NCBI GenBank assembly: GCA_946405105.1
Contig: CAMJFY010000008.1
Span: 1-63,028 of the forward strand
DNA: 63,028 nt
From: an uncultured Caryophanales bacterium
GTDB lineage: Bacteria > Bacillota_I > Bacilli_A > Acholeplasmatales > Anaeroplasmataceae
Direction of reading: 5' to 3'
The notes under the pieces were generated by a model, which saw only the letters and a list, made by a program, of their open reading frames with translations, made no database searches and was not told the origin of the DNA. The translations under genes were made by a program, and so were the position numbers. Numbering within the stretch: the stretch's first letter is position 1; each line of letters opens with the position of its first letter. Positions 24,684-33,545 of this stretch are shown here, piece after piece.

Positions 24684-27209
24684 ATGAGGAAAATATGGAT
24701 TATAGTTGTTAATGTATTCATTATGATTGCTATGCTTATTTTCGTAGCACTTTATTCTTATTTTGAAAATACTAATTTAACTAAAAGACAAATAGAACAT
24801 TATGAAAATACAACAATCACAATGGAACACGTTACTGAAAATTATTTAGAGGGAGAACAACGTATTTGTGATGTCTGGGCACAATATATAAATAATGAAA
24901 ATTTATCTATGGAAGAAGCAATAGCTTTTATTAGAGATTCTCATGTATTAGAAAATACATCAGCTCATATAATTTATAAAGATAATCTTACAGGATTATC
25001 TACTAGAATAAATATTAGTACTAATGACTATACAATAAATTATAATGCTATAGAGCTATTTAATGATGTAAGCTGGATTCATAATATTGGAGAATCAATT
25101 AATGTTTCAAGAGCTTATACTAATAAAGCTAGTGGAGAACAATGTATTGCGTTCTGTAATTTTATTACACTTAATGATGGTGGTATTTCTAAGGATGCTA
25201 TTTTACTTCGAGTTCTTCCAGTTTTAGAATTAAAAGAAAAATGGATTTTCCCACAAGAAGAATTTGCAGAAGCAGAATTATCTATTATAGATATCAATGG
25301 TGATTATATTATCAAAGGAAATTCTTTTAAGAATTCTAGCTTCTTTGAATTTTATAAATCATATAATAGTATTAATTCTAGCTCATCAGAAGATTTTTTC
25401 AAGAAAATAACTTCAACTACAGGATCATTTACAATGCTTAATTCACGTGGTGAAAAATGTATTTTATCATATACACCATTTGACGTAGCTGGTGGATGGA
25501 CATTATTGAGCTTAATGCCAATGAAATATTTAACATCAAATACACAAAATTGGCTTTTAATTGGTTTCGTTTCTGTTGGATTATTAATATTATTTGTTTT
25601 TGATTTGGCTGTTATGATTTATTTTAATAAGAGACTTCAAACAACAGCTAAAGAGGCAGATTCAGCTAATAAAGCTAAAACTGATTTCTTATCAACAATG
25701 TCTCATGATATTAGAACCCCAATGAACGCAATAATTGGATTTACAACAATTGCGAAAAACAATATTGAGGATAAAAAATCAGTAGAAGATAGCTTACATA
25801 AAATTGATTTAGCTAGTAATCATTTATTAACTTTAATTAATGATATATTAGATATTTCTAAGGTTGAAAGTGGAAAAACTAATTTATCTCCACAAAAAAT
25901 ATCTATTGTTTCAATAGTTGAAAATTTAGTAAATATTTCTCAACCATTAATAAAAGAAAAGAATATTGATTTTCAATTTAATATAGATAATATTGATAAA
26001 GAAAATCTATATGTAGATCAATTAAGATTAAATCAAATATTAATTAACATATTATCTAATGCTTTAAAATATACTGAACCAAATGGTATGGTTAAAGTAT
26101 TATTAAAGGAAGAAGAAAGCCAAAAGGCAGGATGTACTAAATTAACTTATAAGGTATCTGATACTGGTATTGGTATGAGCCCTGAATTTATGCAAAATAT
26201 GTATCAGCCATTTTTGCGTCAAACAGATAGTCGTGTAAATACAATTCAAGGAACAGGACTTGGACTTGCAATCACAAAACAAATGGTTGATTTAATGGAA
26301 GGAACAATTGATTGCCAAAGTGAAGTAGGAAAAGGTACTACATTTACAGTTGTTTTAGATATACCTATATCTGATCAACAAAGAATGGATTTAAAATTTG
26401 ATTCAATGGATATCTTAATTTGTGATAATGATGAAGCAATTATAAATTCTGAAGCCAATACTTTAAAATCTATAGGAATTAATGTAGACATGTCTTTAAA
26501 TGGAAAAGATATGATTGATAAAATTACTAAAAGACATGAAAATGGAAAAGATTATAATATATTAATTTTAGATTATAAGATTATAGATATTGATATTTTT
26601 GAATTGATTAATCTAATCAGAAAAAAGCTAGATTTAAATATTCCAATTATAATAATGTCTCAATATGATTTATCTGATGTTGAGAAGAATCTGAAAGATA
26701 GTGGAATAAATGGATTTATAAATAAACCTCTTTTCCGTTCTACAATTTATGATAAGATTAATGAAATATTAGGAAAAGAAAATAATATTATATCTGAAAA
26801 TGATTATTCTGATTTAAGAGGTTTAAATGTATTAGTAGCTGAAGATCATGATATTAATTTTGAAATTATTTATTCATTGTTACAAATGTATGGAATAAAT
26901 GCCATTCGTGCAACAAATGGACTAGATTGTATAGAAAAATTAAAAGAAGCACCAAAAGGCAAATATACACTTATATTTATGGATATTCAAATGCCAAAGA
27001 TGAATGGTTTAGATGCAACTAAAGCGATTAGAGCATTAGAAGATAAAGATATGGCATCAATTCCAATTATTGCAATGACGGCTGATGCTTTTTCAGAAAA
27101 TGTTACTGAATGCTTAAATGCTGGCATGAATGGACATATTGCTAAGCCTGTCGATATTAATCTTGTTATTAAAGAAATCAGAAGAATTAAGGAGGAATAT
27201 GAGAAATGA
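24684..27209 (+). CDS. Hybrid sensor histidine kinase with two receiver domains
   Basis: 841 residues. Membrane segment about 4-27, an extracellular sensor domain (about 28-287), a second membrane segment (about 290-313), then HisKA with FLSTMSHDIRTPMNAIIGF (phospho-acceptor His341), HATPase_c (N-box NILSNALKY, DTGIGMS, GTGLGLAI), a first receiver (about 565-690; Asp630 in LILDYK) and a second receiver (about 713-838; Asp767 in IFMDIQMPKMNG). Both receivers keep the acidic pocket and the lysine. The outside domain looks like a Cache-type fold but I cannot name it. The TGA stop overlaps the start of the solute-binding protein gene, and an EAL protein and an HPt protein follow, so it probably heads a phosphorelay. 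Confidence 0.93.
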   Translation: MRKIWIIVVNVFIMIAMLIFVALYSYFENTNLTKRQIEHYENTTITMEHVTENYLEGEQRICDVWAQYINNENLSMEEAIAFIRDSHVLENTSAHIIYKDNLTGLSTRINISTNDYTINYNAIELFNDVSWIHNIGESINVSRAYTNKASGEQCIAFCNFITLNDGGISKDAILLRVLPVLELKEKWIFPQEEFAEAELSIIDINGDYIIKGNSFKNSSFFEFYKSYNSINSSSSEDFFKKITSTTGSFTMLNSRGEKCILSYTPFDVAGGWTLLSLMPMKYLTSNTQNWLLIGFVSVGLLILFVFDLAVMIYFNKRLQTTAKEADSANKAKTDFLSTMSHDIRTPMNAIIGFTTIAKNNIEDKKSVEDSLHKIDLASNHLLTLINDILDISKVESGKTNLSPQKISIVSIVENLVNISQPLIKEKNIDFQFNIDNIDKENLYVDQLRLNQILINILSNALKYTEPNGMVKVLLKEEESQKAGCTKLTYKVSDTGIGMSPEFMQNMYQPFLRQTDSRVNTIQGTGLGLAITKQMVDLMEGTIDCQSEVGKGTTFTVVLDIPISDQQRMDLKFDSMDILICDNDEAIINSEANTLKSIGINVDMSLNGKDMIDKITKRHENGKDYNILILDYKIIDIDIFELINLIRKKLDLNIPIIIMSQYDLSDVEKNLKDSGINGFINKPLFRSTIYDKINEILGKENNIISENDYSDLRGLNVLVAEDHDINFEIIYSLLQMYGINAIRATNGLDCIEKLKEAPKGKYTLIFMDIQMPKMNGLDATKAIRALEDKDMASIPIIAMTADAFSENVTECLNAGMNGHIAKPVDINLVIKEIRRIKEEYEK

Positions 27210-28495
27210 AAAAAATATTTTATTGTTTTATAATGTTTTTTATATTACTTTGCGCAGTATCTTGTAAAAATTCTAAGAATAAATCTGATGAATTTAAACC
27301 AAGCTTAGATAAAAATAGAAGCTGTGATATAAGAATAGTTGGAAGTTATGATAATTTTGAATCTTTAGAAGCTGAATTTGATAAATTCAATAAATATTAT
27401 CCTAATGTTAATTTAAGCTATGAGAAAATAGATGATTATAATAATACATTATTTAGTGTATTAGAAGGTAAAGATAAACCTAATATATTCTTTTCAAACA
27501 CATGGATGATTGGTAATTCAAAATATGATAAAGTAGTTAGTCATATGGAAGATTTATCAGATTCTAATTTGAAATTAAATTTAGATTGTATTAGAGAAGG
27601 CCTTATTAATAAATCAAATGGAAAGATATTAATGTTACCAGTTTTTTCAAGAACATATGGTATGTTAATAAATGAAAATATTTTTAAAAAAGAAAAAATT
27701 AATATTCCTTCAACATGGACTGAATTAAAAGAAGTATGCAATTCATTTAATGAAAAAGGTTATGATAGTCCAATGATGGGCTATAGTGAAAAAACTTCAA
27801 GCTGCCTTATGAATACTATCGCATATCCTGCATTTGTGGCAGAATTAGCTAAAAATCCTGAAGCATTAGCTCTAGCTAATAATTTAGATAGCTCAGCAGG
27901 AGAATATTTACGTCCTGCATTAGAAAAAGTTGATTATCTTATTAAAAATGGATGTGTAGATATTACTGAATGTGATAACATTAAAGATAATTATAAAAAA
28001 GTATTATTACGCTTTTTTGAAGGTGATGTACCTATGATGATATGTACTGCTGATACAGTTTCAGGAACTAAAAAGCGTGAAACAGAATCAGAAGCATTCC
28101 AAGCATCACCATTTGATTATTCATTTTCACCTATACCATTTACTGATGAAGGAGGTTATTTTATTGATAGTCCTTCAGTAGAATTTTCAGTTAATAAGGA
28201 TTGTGAAAACCTAGATATGACAAATGAATTTATGCGTTTCTTAATTTCTACAAAAGAATTAAATGAAATGGCATCATCAAAGAGATTAGTAACTCCTACA
28301 AAAGATATGTCATTCCATTCAGTTTATAGTTCTTTTTCAAATATTCCATCAGAACGTATTATTTTCCCAGAAGTATTAGGAATTACTGATCAGCTTTCAG
28401 TTCAAACAAGAGTTGCATCATATAAAGTTGGAAGAGGCTTAATGACCATTGATGAAGCAGTTCTAAATTATGGTAATTTTGAAGATATAAAATAA
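27206..28495 (+). CDS. Extracellular solute-binding lipoprotein (family 1) in a signalling operon
   Basis: 429 residues. Lipobox AVSC with Cys20; the mature part follows the family 1 sugar-binding protein plan: RIVGSYDNFESLEAEFDKFNKYYPNVNLSYE, PNIFFSNTWM, then YGMLINENIFKKEKINIPSTWTELK and ENLDMTNEFMRFLIS. No permease or ATPase gene is next to it. It overlaps the kinase stop by 4 bases (ATGA), so the most likely job is to bind a ligand outside and present it to the kinase sensor domain rather than to a transporter. A transport role with permeases elsewhere (for example with MsmK) remains possible. Confidence 0.88.
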   Translation: MKKIFYCFIMFFILLCAVSCKNSKNKSDEFKPSLDKNRSCDIRIVGSYDNFESLEAEFDKFNKYYPNVNLSYEKIDDYNNTLFSVLEGKDKPNIFFSNTWMIGNSKYDKVVSHMEDLSDSNLKLNLDCIREGLINKSNGKILMLPVFSRTYGMLINENIFKKEKINIPSTWTELKEVCNSFNEKGYDSPMMGYSEKTSSCLMNTIAYPAFVAELAKNPEALALANNLDSSAGEYLRPALEKVDYLIKNGCVDITECDNIKDNYKKVLLRFFEGDVPMMICTADTVSGTKKRETESEAFQASPFDYSFSPIPFTDEGGYFIDSPSVEFSVNKDCENLDMTNEFMRFLISTKELNEMASSKRLVTPTKDMSFHSVYSSFSNIPSERIIFPEVLGITDQLSVQTRVASYKVGRGLMTIDEAVLNYGNFEDIK

Positions 28496-28525
28496 AATCA
28501 TTTCTATCAAAGAAAGGATGATTCT

Positions 28526-30211
28526 ATGCGAAATAATAATATTATTAATAAATTAAAAAGATATATTTTAATAGTAGAAGATGAATTCATCAATCAAGAA
28601 ATATTAAAGGAAATATTATCTAATGATTATGAAATATTAGTAGCTAATAATGGAATTGAAGCATTAGAAATATTAAAAACTTATTCAAAACCTATTTCTT
28701 TAATCTTACTTGATTTAAATATGCCTTTAATGGATGGATTTACGGTTTTAAAGGAAATAAAAAAAGATAAAGACAATATGAATATTCCAATTATTGTAAT
28801 AACTGGAGATAAAGGTAGTGAGCTTGAAGCATTAACATTAGGTGCTGTAGATTTCATTACTAAGCCATTTGACGCAACTGAAATAATAATGGCACGTGTT
28901 AATCGTTCAATAGAATTATCAGAAAAAAGAATTATTGTTAGTGCATCTGAAAGAGATGAATTAACAGATGTATATAATAAACATATCTTTGAAGAATATG
29001 TTGGAAGAATTAATAAATATAGACAAAATGAAAAGAAAGATATGATTGTCTTAAATATATCTCATTTTCATCTATATAATGAATTATATGGAAAAGAAGA
29101 GGGAGATAAAGCATTAGTATGCATTGCTAATGTATTAAAAGATATCGCAAGAATTAATGATGGTATTGTTTCAAGGCTTCAAAGAGATTATTTCGCATTA
29201 TTTATAAATCATTTAGATAATTATGATGAATTAGTTAATAAAATAAATAATGATTTAAAAGATAAATATAATATTTCAAATATTATTATAAGACTTGGTA
29301 TTTATTCATCTAATAATAATGAAGATGTTGATAATTGTATTGATAGAGCTAAATTAGTTTGTGATGAAATTAGAAATTCAAATTCTAAATTTTATAACAT
29401 ATATAATGATGATGATCAAAAGAATCAATTATTTAAAGAAAAATTAAATCATGATTTTAATAAAGCTATAGCTAATAAAGAATTTAAAGTTTATTATCAG
29501 CCTAAAATATCTATTTTAGGTGATAAATTTAAATTAGCATCTGCCGAAGCTTTAATTAGATGGATTCACCCAGAACTTGGATTTATATCTCCTGGTATGT
29601 TTATTCCTTTATTTGAAGAAAATGGAAATATTAAATTATTAGATCAATATGTTTGGAATGAGGCAGCCAAACAAATAAAGGAATGGCAAAATAAATATAA
29701 TATTACTTTACCTATTTCAGTAAATGTATCTAGAGCGGATATGTTTGATGAAAAGATAGTAGATATAATTAATAATATTGTTAAAGAAAGTGGAATAAAG
29801 CCTGAAAATTTATATTTAGAAATAACTGAATCTGCATATAATAATGAAACAGATCAAATCATTGGAATTATTAATAAATTAAGAGATTTAGGATTCAAAA
29901 TTGAAATTGATGATTTTGGTTCTGGATATTCATCACTTAATACTTTAGCTACATTATCTTTTGATTGTTTAAAGCTTGATATGAAATTTGTCCATGATAT
30001 GTTTAAAAATGATAAGACATTAAAGATGGTTGGAATAGTATCTGATATAGCAAAATATTTAAATGTTAAATTAGTTGCTGAAGGTGTTGAAACAAAAGAA
30101 CAATTAGATAAATTAAAACAATTTAATTATGATATTATTCAAGGCTATTATTTTTCTAAACCATTACCAAATGATGAATTTGAAAATTTATTTGGAAAGG
30201 AATTTAAATAG
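28526..30211 (+). CDS. Response regulator with degenerate GGDEF and intact EAL domain (c-di-GMP phosphodiesterase)
   Basis: 561 residues. Receiver domain 1-130 with Asp63 in LLDLNMPLMDG and the lysine in ITKPFDA. A GGDEF-like domain (about 150-295) has the GGDEF loop replaced by LQRDYF, so cyclase activity is not expected. The EAL domain (about 320-555) keeps the catalytic set: AEALIRW, SVNVSRAD, YLEITES, IDDFGSGYSSL, LKLDMKF, VAEGVET and QGYYFSKP. Prediction: phosphorylation-controlled hydrolysis of c-di-GMP to pGpG. It follows the binding-protein gene by 30 bases and the HPt gene starts next to its stop. Confidence 0.92.
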   Translation: MRNNNIINKLKRYILIVEDEFINQEILKEILSNDYEILVANNGIEALEILKTYSKPISLILLDLNMPLMDGFTVLKEIKKDKDNMNIPIIVITGDKGSELEALTLGAVDFITKPFDATEIIMARVNRSIELSEKRIIVSASERDELTDVYNKHIFEEYVGRINKYRQNEKKDMIVLNISHFHLYNELYGKEEGDKALVCIANVLKDIARINDGIVSRLQRDYFALFINHLDNYDELVNKINNDLKDKYNISNIIIRLGIYSSNNNEDVDNCIDRAKLVCDEIRNSNSKFYNIYNDDDQKNQLFKEKLNHDFNKAIANKEFKVYYQPKISILGDKFKLASAEALIRWIHPELGFISPGMFIPLFEENGNIKLLDQYVWNEAAKQIKEWQNKYNITLPISVNVSRADMFDEKIVDIINNIVKESGIKPENLYLEITESAYNNETDQIIGIINKLRDLGFKIEIDDFGSGYSSLNTLATLSFDCLKLDMKFVHDMFKNDKTLKMVGIVSDIAKYLNVKLVAEGVETKEQLDKLKQFNYDIIQGYYFSKPLPNDEFENLFGKEFK

Positions 30212-30550
30212 ATGTTAACAATAGAATCATTAAATAAATTTGGGGCAGATACATTAGATGGTATAAAAAGATGTGCAAATAATGAATCATTATATTTAAG
30301 ACTTGTTGGTATGGTCCCATCTAATCAAGGTTTTAATAATTTATATTCAGCAATTAAAAATAATGATTTAGATAATGCATTTTTAGCTGCCCATGGATTA
30401 AAAGGAATATTATCTAATTTATCATTAAATCCTATATTAAATCCGATTGTTGAAATAACTGAACATTTAAGAAATAGAGATAATATAGATTATTCAAATT
30501 ATATAAAAATAATAGAAGATGAAAGAAAAAAATTAGAAGAATTATTATAA
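30212..30550 (+). CDS. Stand-alone HPt phosphotransfer protein
   Basis: 112 residues, all helical. The HPt signature AAHGLKGILSNLS holds phospho-acceptor His61, and the flanking segments (LYLRLVGMV, DLDNAFLAAHGLKG, ITEHLRNRDNID) match the HPt four-helix bundle. It starts directly after the EAL gene stop and ends the operon before a terminator. It would carry phosphate from the kinase's receiver to the receiver of the EAL protein, completing a His-Asp-His-Asp relay. Confidence 0.9.
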   Translation: MLTIESLNKFGADTLDGIKRCANNESLYLRLVGMVPSNQGFNNLYSAIKNNDLDNAFLAAHGLKGILSNLSLNPILNPIVEITEHLRNRDNIDYSNYIKIIEDERKKLEELL

Positions 30551-30559
30551 TAAAATAAA

Positions 30560-30593
30560 AGGTTTGATAAGTTATTGTATCAAGCCTTTTTTA
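30560..30593 (+). terminator. Terminator of the signalling operon (recurring family)
   Basis: AGGTTTGATA (30560-30569) pairs with TATCAAGCCT (30578-30587; one G-T) and is followed by six T. Confidence 0.9.
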
Positions 30594-30670
30594 TTAGCCA
30601 TTTTATGTAAAAAATGATATAATATAAAATATAGGAAATGATTTAATAATTAATAAAAAGGTATATGTTT

Positions 30671-31402
30671 ATGAGAAAAATTTCAAAATTATTTATTTTA
30701 ACATTTTTATTAATCATGATTGTTACATTATCATCATCATGTAGCAAATCCCAAAATAAATCTAATAATGCTTTTTTAAATATTAGAGTTAATGATTCGA
30801 AAGATGATATTTCTTTATCTCTAGATCCGTCAGAAAAAGATTATACAACTGGTTTGGATACGAAAGCAATTGACAATTTCAGCCAAACATCTCCAGCAGC
30901 ATATCTATTCGCAAATCAATTCGCAAAGATTGGTGAGCTACACAGAGAAAGAGGAGACATAAGCTTCGATAAGACTTATGGTTATTCATTCTACATCGTA
31001 AATACAACATCAAACTTCCAGGATGTAACAGTTAGATTAAAGCTAACAATGACAAAGGATGATGGATTAAGTGATGCAATTAGAGTTATGACATACTACG
31101 AAGAAAGTGGTGTTCAAAACTTTAGAGTATATCAAAAGAATGATGAAACACCTACAACATATACAGCATACTCAATGATTGATGCGAGAAATGCTAGAAA
31201 GTATTTCAGCAAGAATGCTACATTAGTATTCGATACAAATTCTGTAGATGGCAGTAATGAAAATATTCATATTTCTGGTAAAAAAGGAAATAATTTCATA
31301 AAATATACAATTCTATTCTGGCTTGAAGGTGATGATCCTGATTGTAATGAAAACATCTTAGGAAAGAAATCAAAATTCAAATTAGAATTATCAACAATTT
31401 AA
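30671..31402 (+). CDS. Lipoprotein with TasA/camelysin-like pattern (tentative)
   Basis: 243 residues from ATG 30671 (AAAAGG nine bases before it; ATG 30665 is too close). The lipobox LSSSC gives Cys24. The mature part is strand-rich: YGYSFYIVNTTSNFQDVTVRL, then YTILFWLEGDDPDCNENILG near the end. The last phrase resembles the end of secreted TasA/camelysin-type fibre proteins and relatives in low-GC bacteria; this is a resemblance, not a firm assignment. The middle (about 30880-31240) uses many more C-ending codons than the ends, so the gene looks mosaic. Confidence 0.65.
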   Translation: MRKISKLFILTFLLIMIVTLSSSCSKSQNKSNNAFLNIRVNDSKDDISLSLDPSEKDYTTGLDTKAIDNFSQTSPAAYLFANQFAKIGELHRERGDISFDKTYGYSFYIVNTTSNFQDVTVRLKLTMTKDDGLSDAIRVMTYYEESGVQNFRVYQKNDETPTTYTAYSMIDARNARKYFSKNATLVFDTNSVDGSNENIHISGKKGNNFIKYTILFWLEGDDPDCNENILGKKSKFKLELSTI

Positions 31403-31426
31403 TAATTGAAGTAGTAGGTGGTAATT

Positions 31427-32263
31427 GTGGCAATACTTGATAGTGAATATTGGGCTGAATTTTATAAAGGTGGCTTTTTTGGATTTGGAGAAGAAGGCAA
31501 TTTTAAATATTTTTCATTTTGGCATTTTTTACCAATTATTTTATTAATCGCAGCTATCATATTAACTTACATATTTAGAGAAAAAATTAAAGAATGGAAA
31601 TATGAAAAAACATTTAGATTAGTATTAGGAATACTAATGATGTTAGTAGAAATGGGTTATTACTGGAGATTAATATATGCTGGACCTGGTAATACTGAAC
31701 AACATAATTTATTGTCTAAACTCCCATTTCAGGTTTGTGAATGGACATGTATATTCGCTATGATAATGGTATTTACTGAAAATAAGCATTTGTTTGATAT
31801 AGATGTATTTGTTTGTTTAACATTAGGTATATTCCCATTATTTATACCTGCAGTAATTAAAACTACAGGACCAACATATTTTAGATATTATCAATTCTGG
31901 GGTGAACATACACTACCAATTTATTCAGTTTTCTATATGATGTTTATTAAAGGATATAAATTTAATTGGAAAACAGTTTATAAGCCTATAATATTCTTAT
32001 CTGTCCTAACAGTATTTGCGTTAATATTAAATAGTCAAATTCCTGATGGAACATATCTATATTTAAGAGGAGATGCCTTAGGACCAGAAATTTCTAAATT
32101 ATTGACAGATAATCAATTTATAAGACTTCCTATATATGCAGCTATTGTTGCTATAATATTCGGTATAGAAATATTAGTATTCTATTTAATTAGAAAATAT
32201 AGAGGAAAGAATAAAACAATTGAAAACGAAGAAACAAAAGAGATAGAAAAAGAAGCTCAATAA
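31427..32263 (+). CDS. YwaF/TIGR02206-type integral membrane protein
   Basis: 278 residues from GTG 31427 (AGGTGG six bases upstream); GTG 31418 is less likely because it overlaps that site. Seven hydrophobic segments; the fold pattern FWHFLPIILLIAAIIL, a conserved EMGYYWRLIY, HNLLSKLPFQVCEWTC and GEHTLPIYSVFYMMFIKGYKF agrees with the TIGR02206 family of unknown function. The tail is charged (RGKNKTIENEETKEIEKEAQ). Start codons and spacing suggest it is co-transcribed with the small gene 11 bases downstream. Confidence 0.82.
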   Translation: MAILDSEYWAEFYKGGFFGFGEEGNFKYFSFWHFLPIILLIAAIILTYIFREKIKEWKYEKTFRLVLGILMMLVEMGYYWRLIYAGPGNTEQHNLLSKLPFQVCEWTCIFAMIMVFTENKHLFDIDVFVCLTLGIFPLFIPAVIKTTGPTYFRYYQFWGEHTLPIYSVFYMMFIKGYKFNWKTVYKPIIFLSVLTVFALILNSQIPDGTYLYLRGDALGPEISKLLTDNQFIRLPIYAAIVAIIFGIEILVFYLIRKYRGKNKTIENEETKEIEKEAQ

Positions 32264-32274
32264 AGGTATTTAAT

Positions 32275-32589
32275 ATGAAGAAAGTAAAAATAACAGTAAT
32301 GCGTATGGCATGCTACGAGGATTTAATTGAAGAATATGAAAACCAAATTGAGCATGCTTGTGATATGCAGCTTGGAAAAGTATTTATTGCTAATGGCTGG
32401 GAGAAGCCAGAAGACTTTTGTGATAGTGCATGGGAGACTATATCTCCTTTTGTAATGGCTCTATCACATGGCGCAGAGAATTTGTATGATGGTTGGATGA
32501 AAAACCAAAAATCAGCAATGATTTCATGTAATGATGGATTTCGTCCAGTAAGCTTTTTATTAGAAACAATGGATGAAGATGCTAATTAA
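32275..32589 (+). CDS. TIGR04076-like small protein
   Basis: 104 residues. Conserved features: KVKITVMRMACYEDLIEEY at the start, HACDMQLGKVF, the FCDSAWETISPFVMALSHGA segment and CNDGFRPVSFLLE at the end. This agrees with the TIGR04076 family, which is common in anaerobes and of unknown function. Several cysteines are conserved and may bind a metal. Starts 11 bases after the YwaF-like gene. Confidence 0.75.
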   Translation: MKKVKITVMRMACYEDLIEEYENQIEHACDMQLGKVFIANGWEKPEDFCDSAWETISPFVMALSHGAENLYDGWMKNQKSAMISCNDGFRPVSFLLETMDEDAN

Positions 32590-32638
32590 AAACGAATGAA
32601 GAATCGGATGAAAACACGAAAATCTTAAGGTGATGTTT

Positions 32639-33103
32639 ATGACTAAATTAGAGATTCAAGAAAAAATTAAAGAACTTGATAATCTTGTAGAAGAATGTCA
32701 AAAAAGAGAAGAACATCATAGCAAAAATATATTTAATTTAGTTTTTGTTACTTCAAGCTGTTTTGCATTATTTTTCATTGGAGTATTTTTGGCAATAAAT
32801 CCAAATTATAGTGGATTAGGTACTATGCTAATATTATTATCAGGATTAATTGTAATACCTATACCTTTTTGTATTGTTGATGTAGTTAAATCTTCGAAGG
32901 CTCCAAGCGATAAGAAATCTTTTTTGGCTAAAAAAGAAAAATTGGAAGAAGAATTAGAAAAATATGATGATCAAAAATCTAGTGTAACTTCTAGTGAATT
33001 AATAGTTAAAGCACTAATTGATTTGAAGAAATTGTTAGATGATAATATTATTACTAAAGAAGAATTTGATGAGAAGAAAATAGAAATTTTAAAGAGAATG
33101 TAA
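32639..33103 (+). CDS. Membrane protein with C-terminal SHOCT-like motif
   Basis: 154 residues from ATG 32639, preceded by AAGGTGAT; earlier GTG/ATG codons overlap that site. An N-terminal coiled-coil (IQEKIKELDNLVEECQKREEH), two membrane segments (about 33-53 and 60-82), another charged helix, and the C-terminal LIDLKKLLDDNIITKEEFDEKK, which is the SHOCT motif, a short oligomerisation or protein-binding segment found at the ends of many bacterial proteins. Function unknown. Confidence 0.75.
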   Translation: MTKLEIQEKIKELDNLVEECQKREEHHSKNIFNLVFVTSSCFALFFIGVFLAINPNYSGLGTMLILLSGLIVIPIPFCIVDVVKSSKAPSDKKSFLAKKEKLEEELEKYDDQKSSVTSSELIVKALIDLKKLLDDNIITKEEFDEKKIEILKRM

Positions 33104-33105
33104 TC

Positions 33106-33128
33106 GGATGAGTTCGCTCATCCTTTTT
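33106..33128 (+). terminator. Rho-independent terminator
   Basis: GGATGAG-TTCG-CTCATCC (33106-33123) followed by five T. Confidence 0.93.
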
Positions 33129-33184
33129 CTTTACAAAAAATTTTAAAAATTACATTTTTAATAAAAAAATTTATTGAAAATCTA

Positions 33185-33213
33185 TTGACACTCTTGATAC
33201 CTCGTGATATGAT
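33185..33213 (+). promoter_or_regulatory. Promoter of the padR operon
   Basis: TTGACA (33185-33190), a 17-base spacer and TATGAT (33208-33213). TACCTC at 33198 and GAGGTA at 33228 form a widely spaced dyad across the start region that could serve autoregulation. Confidence 0.88.
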
Positions 33214-33237
33214 GTATAGCGTAAAGTGAGGTATGCT

Positions 33238-33543
33238 ATGGACGCACAATTAAAACGAGGAGTATTGGATGTCTGTGTTCTTGCTGCAATAAAAAATGAA
33301 GATTCATATGGGTATAAGATAATCAAGGATGTTTCTCCTGTATTAAGATTATCTGAATCTACATTATATACGATTCTGAAGCGACTGGAAGAAGCTAGCA
33401 TGCTTGAGGTAAGAAGCACGATGCATGAAGGAAGAGTCAGAAAGTATTACCATATTACAGATAAGGGCTTAAACAGAATTGAAGAGTTTAAAAATGAATG
33501 GAAGGAAATAATGGAGATTTATTCATTCATTGAAAGGGGATAA
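33238..33543 (+). CDS. PadR-family transcription regulator
   Basis: 101 residues from ATG 33238 with GAGGT just upstream. Typical PadR winged helix: LKRGVLDVCVLAAIKNEDSYGYKI, SESTLYTILKRLEEASML, then GRVRKYYHITDKGLNRIEEF. PadR proteins of this size are dimeric repressors that often control the membrane genes in their own operon. It ends two bases before the DUF1700 gene. This layout (PadR, DUF1700, DUF4097) is a recurrent envelope module in Firmicutes; the inducer is unknown. Confidence 0.92.
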   Translation: MDAQLKRGVLDVCVLAAIKNEDSYGYKIIKDVSPVLRLSESTLYTILKRLEEASMLEVRSTMHEGRVRKYYHITDKGLNRIEEFKNEWKEIMEIYSFIERG

Positions 33544-33545
33544 TT

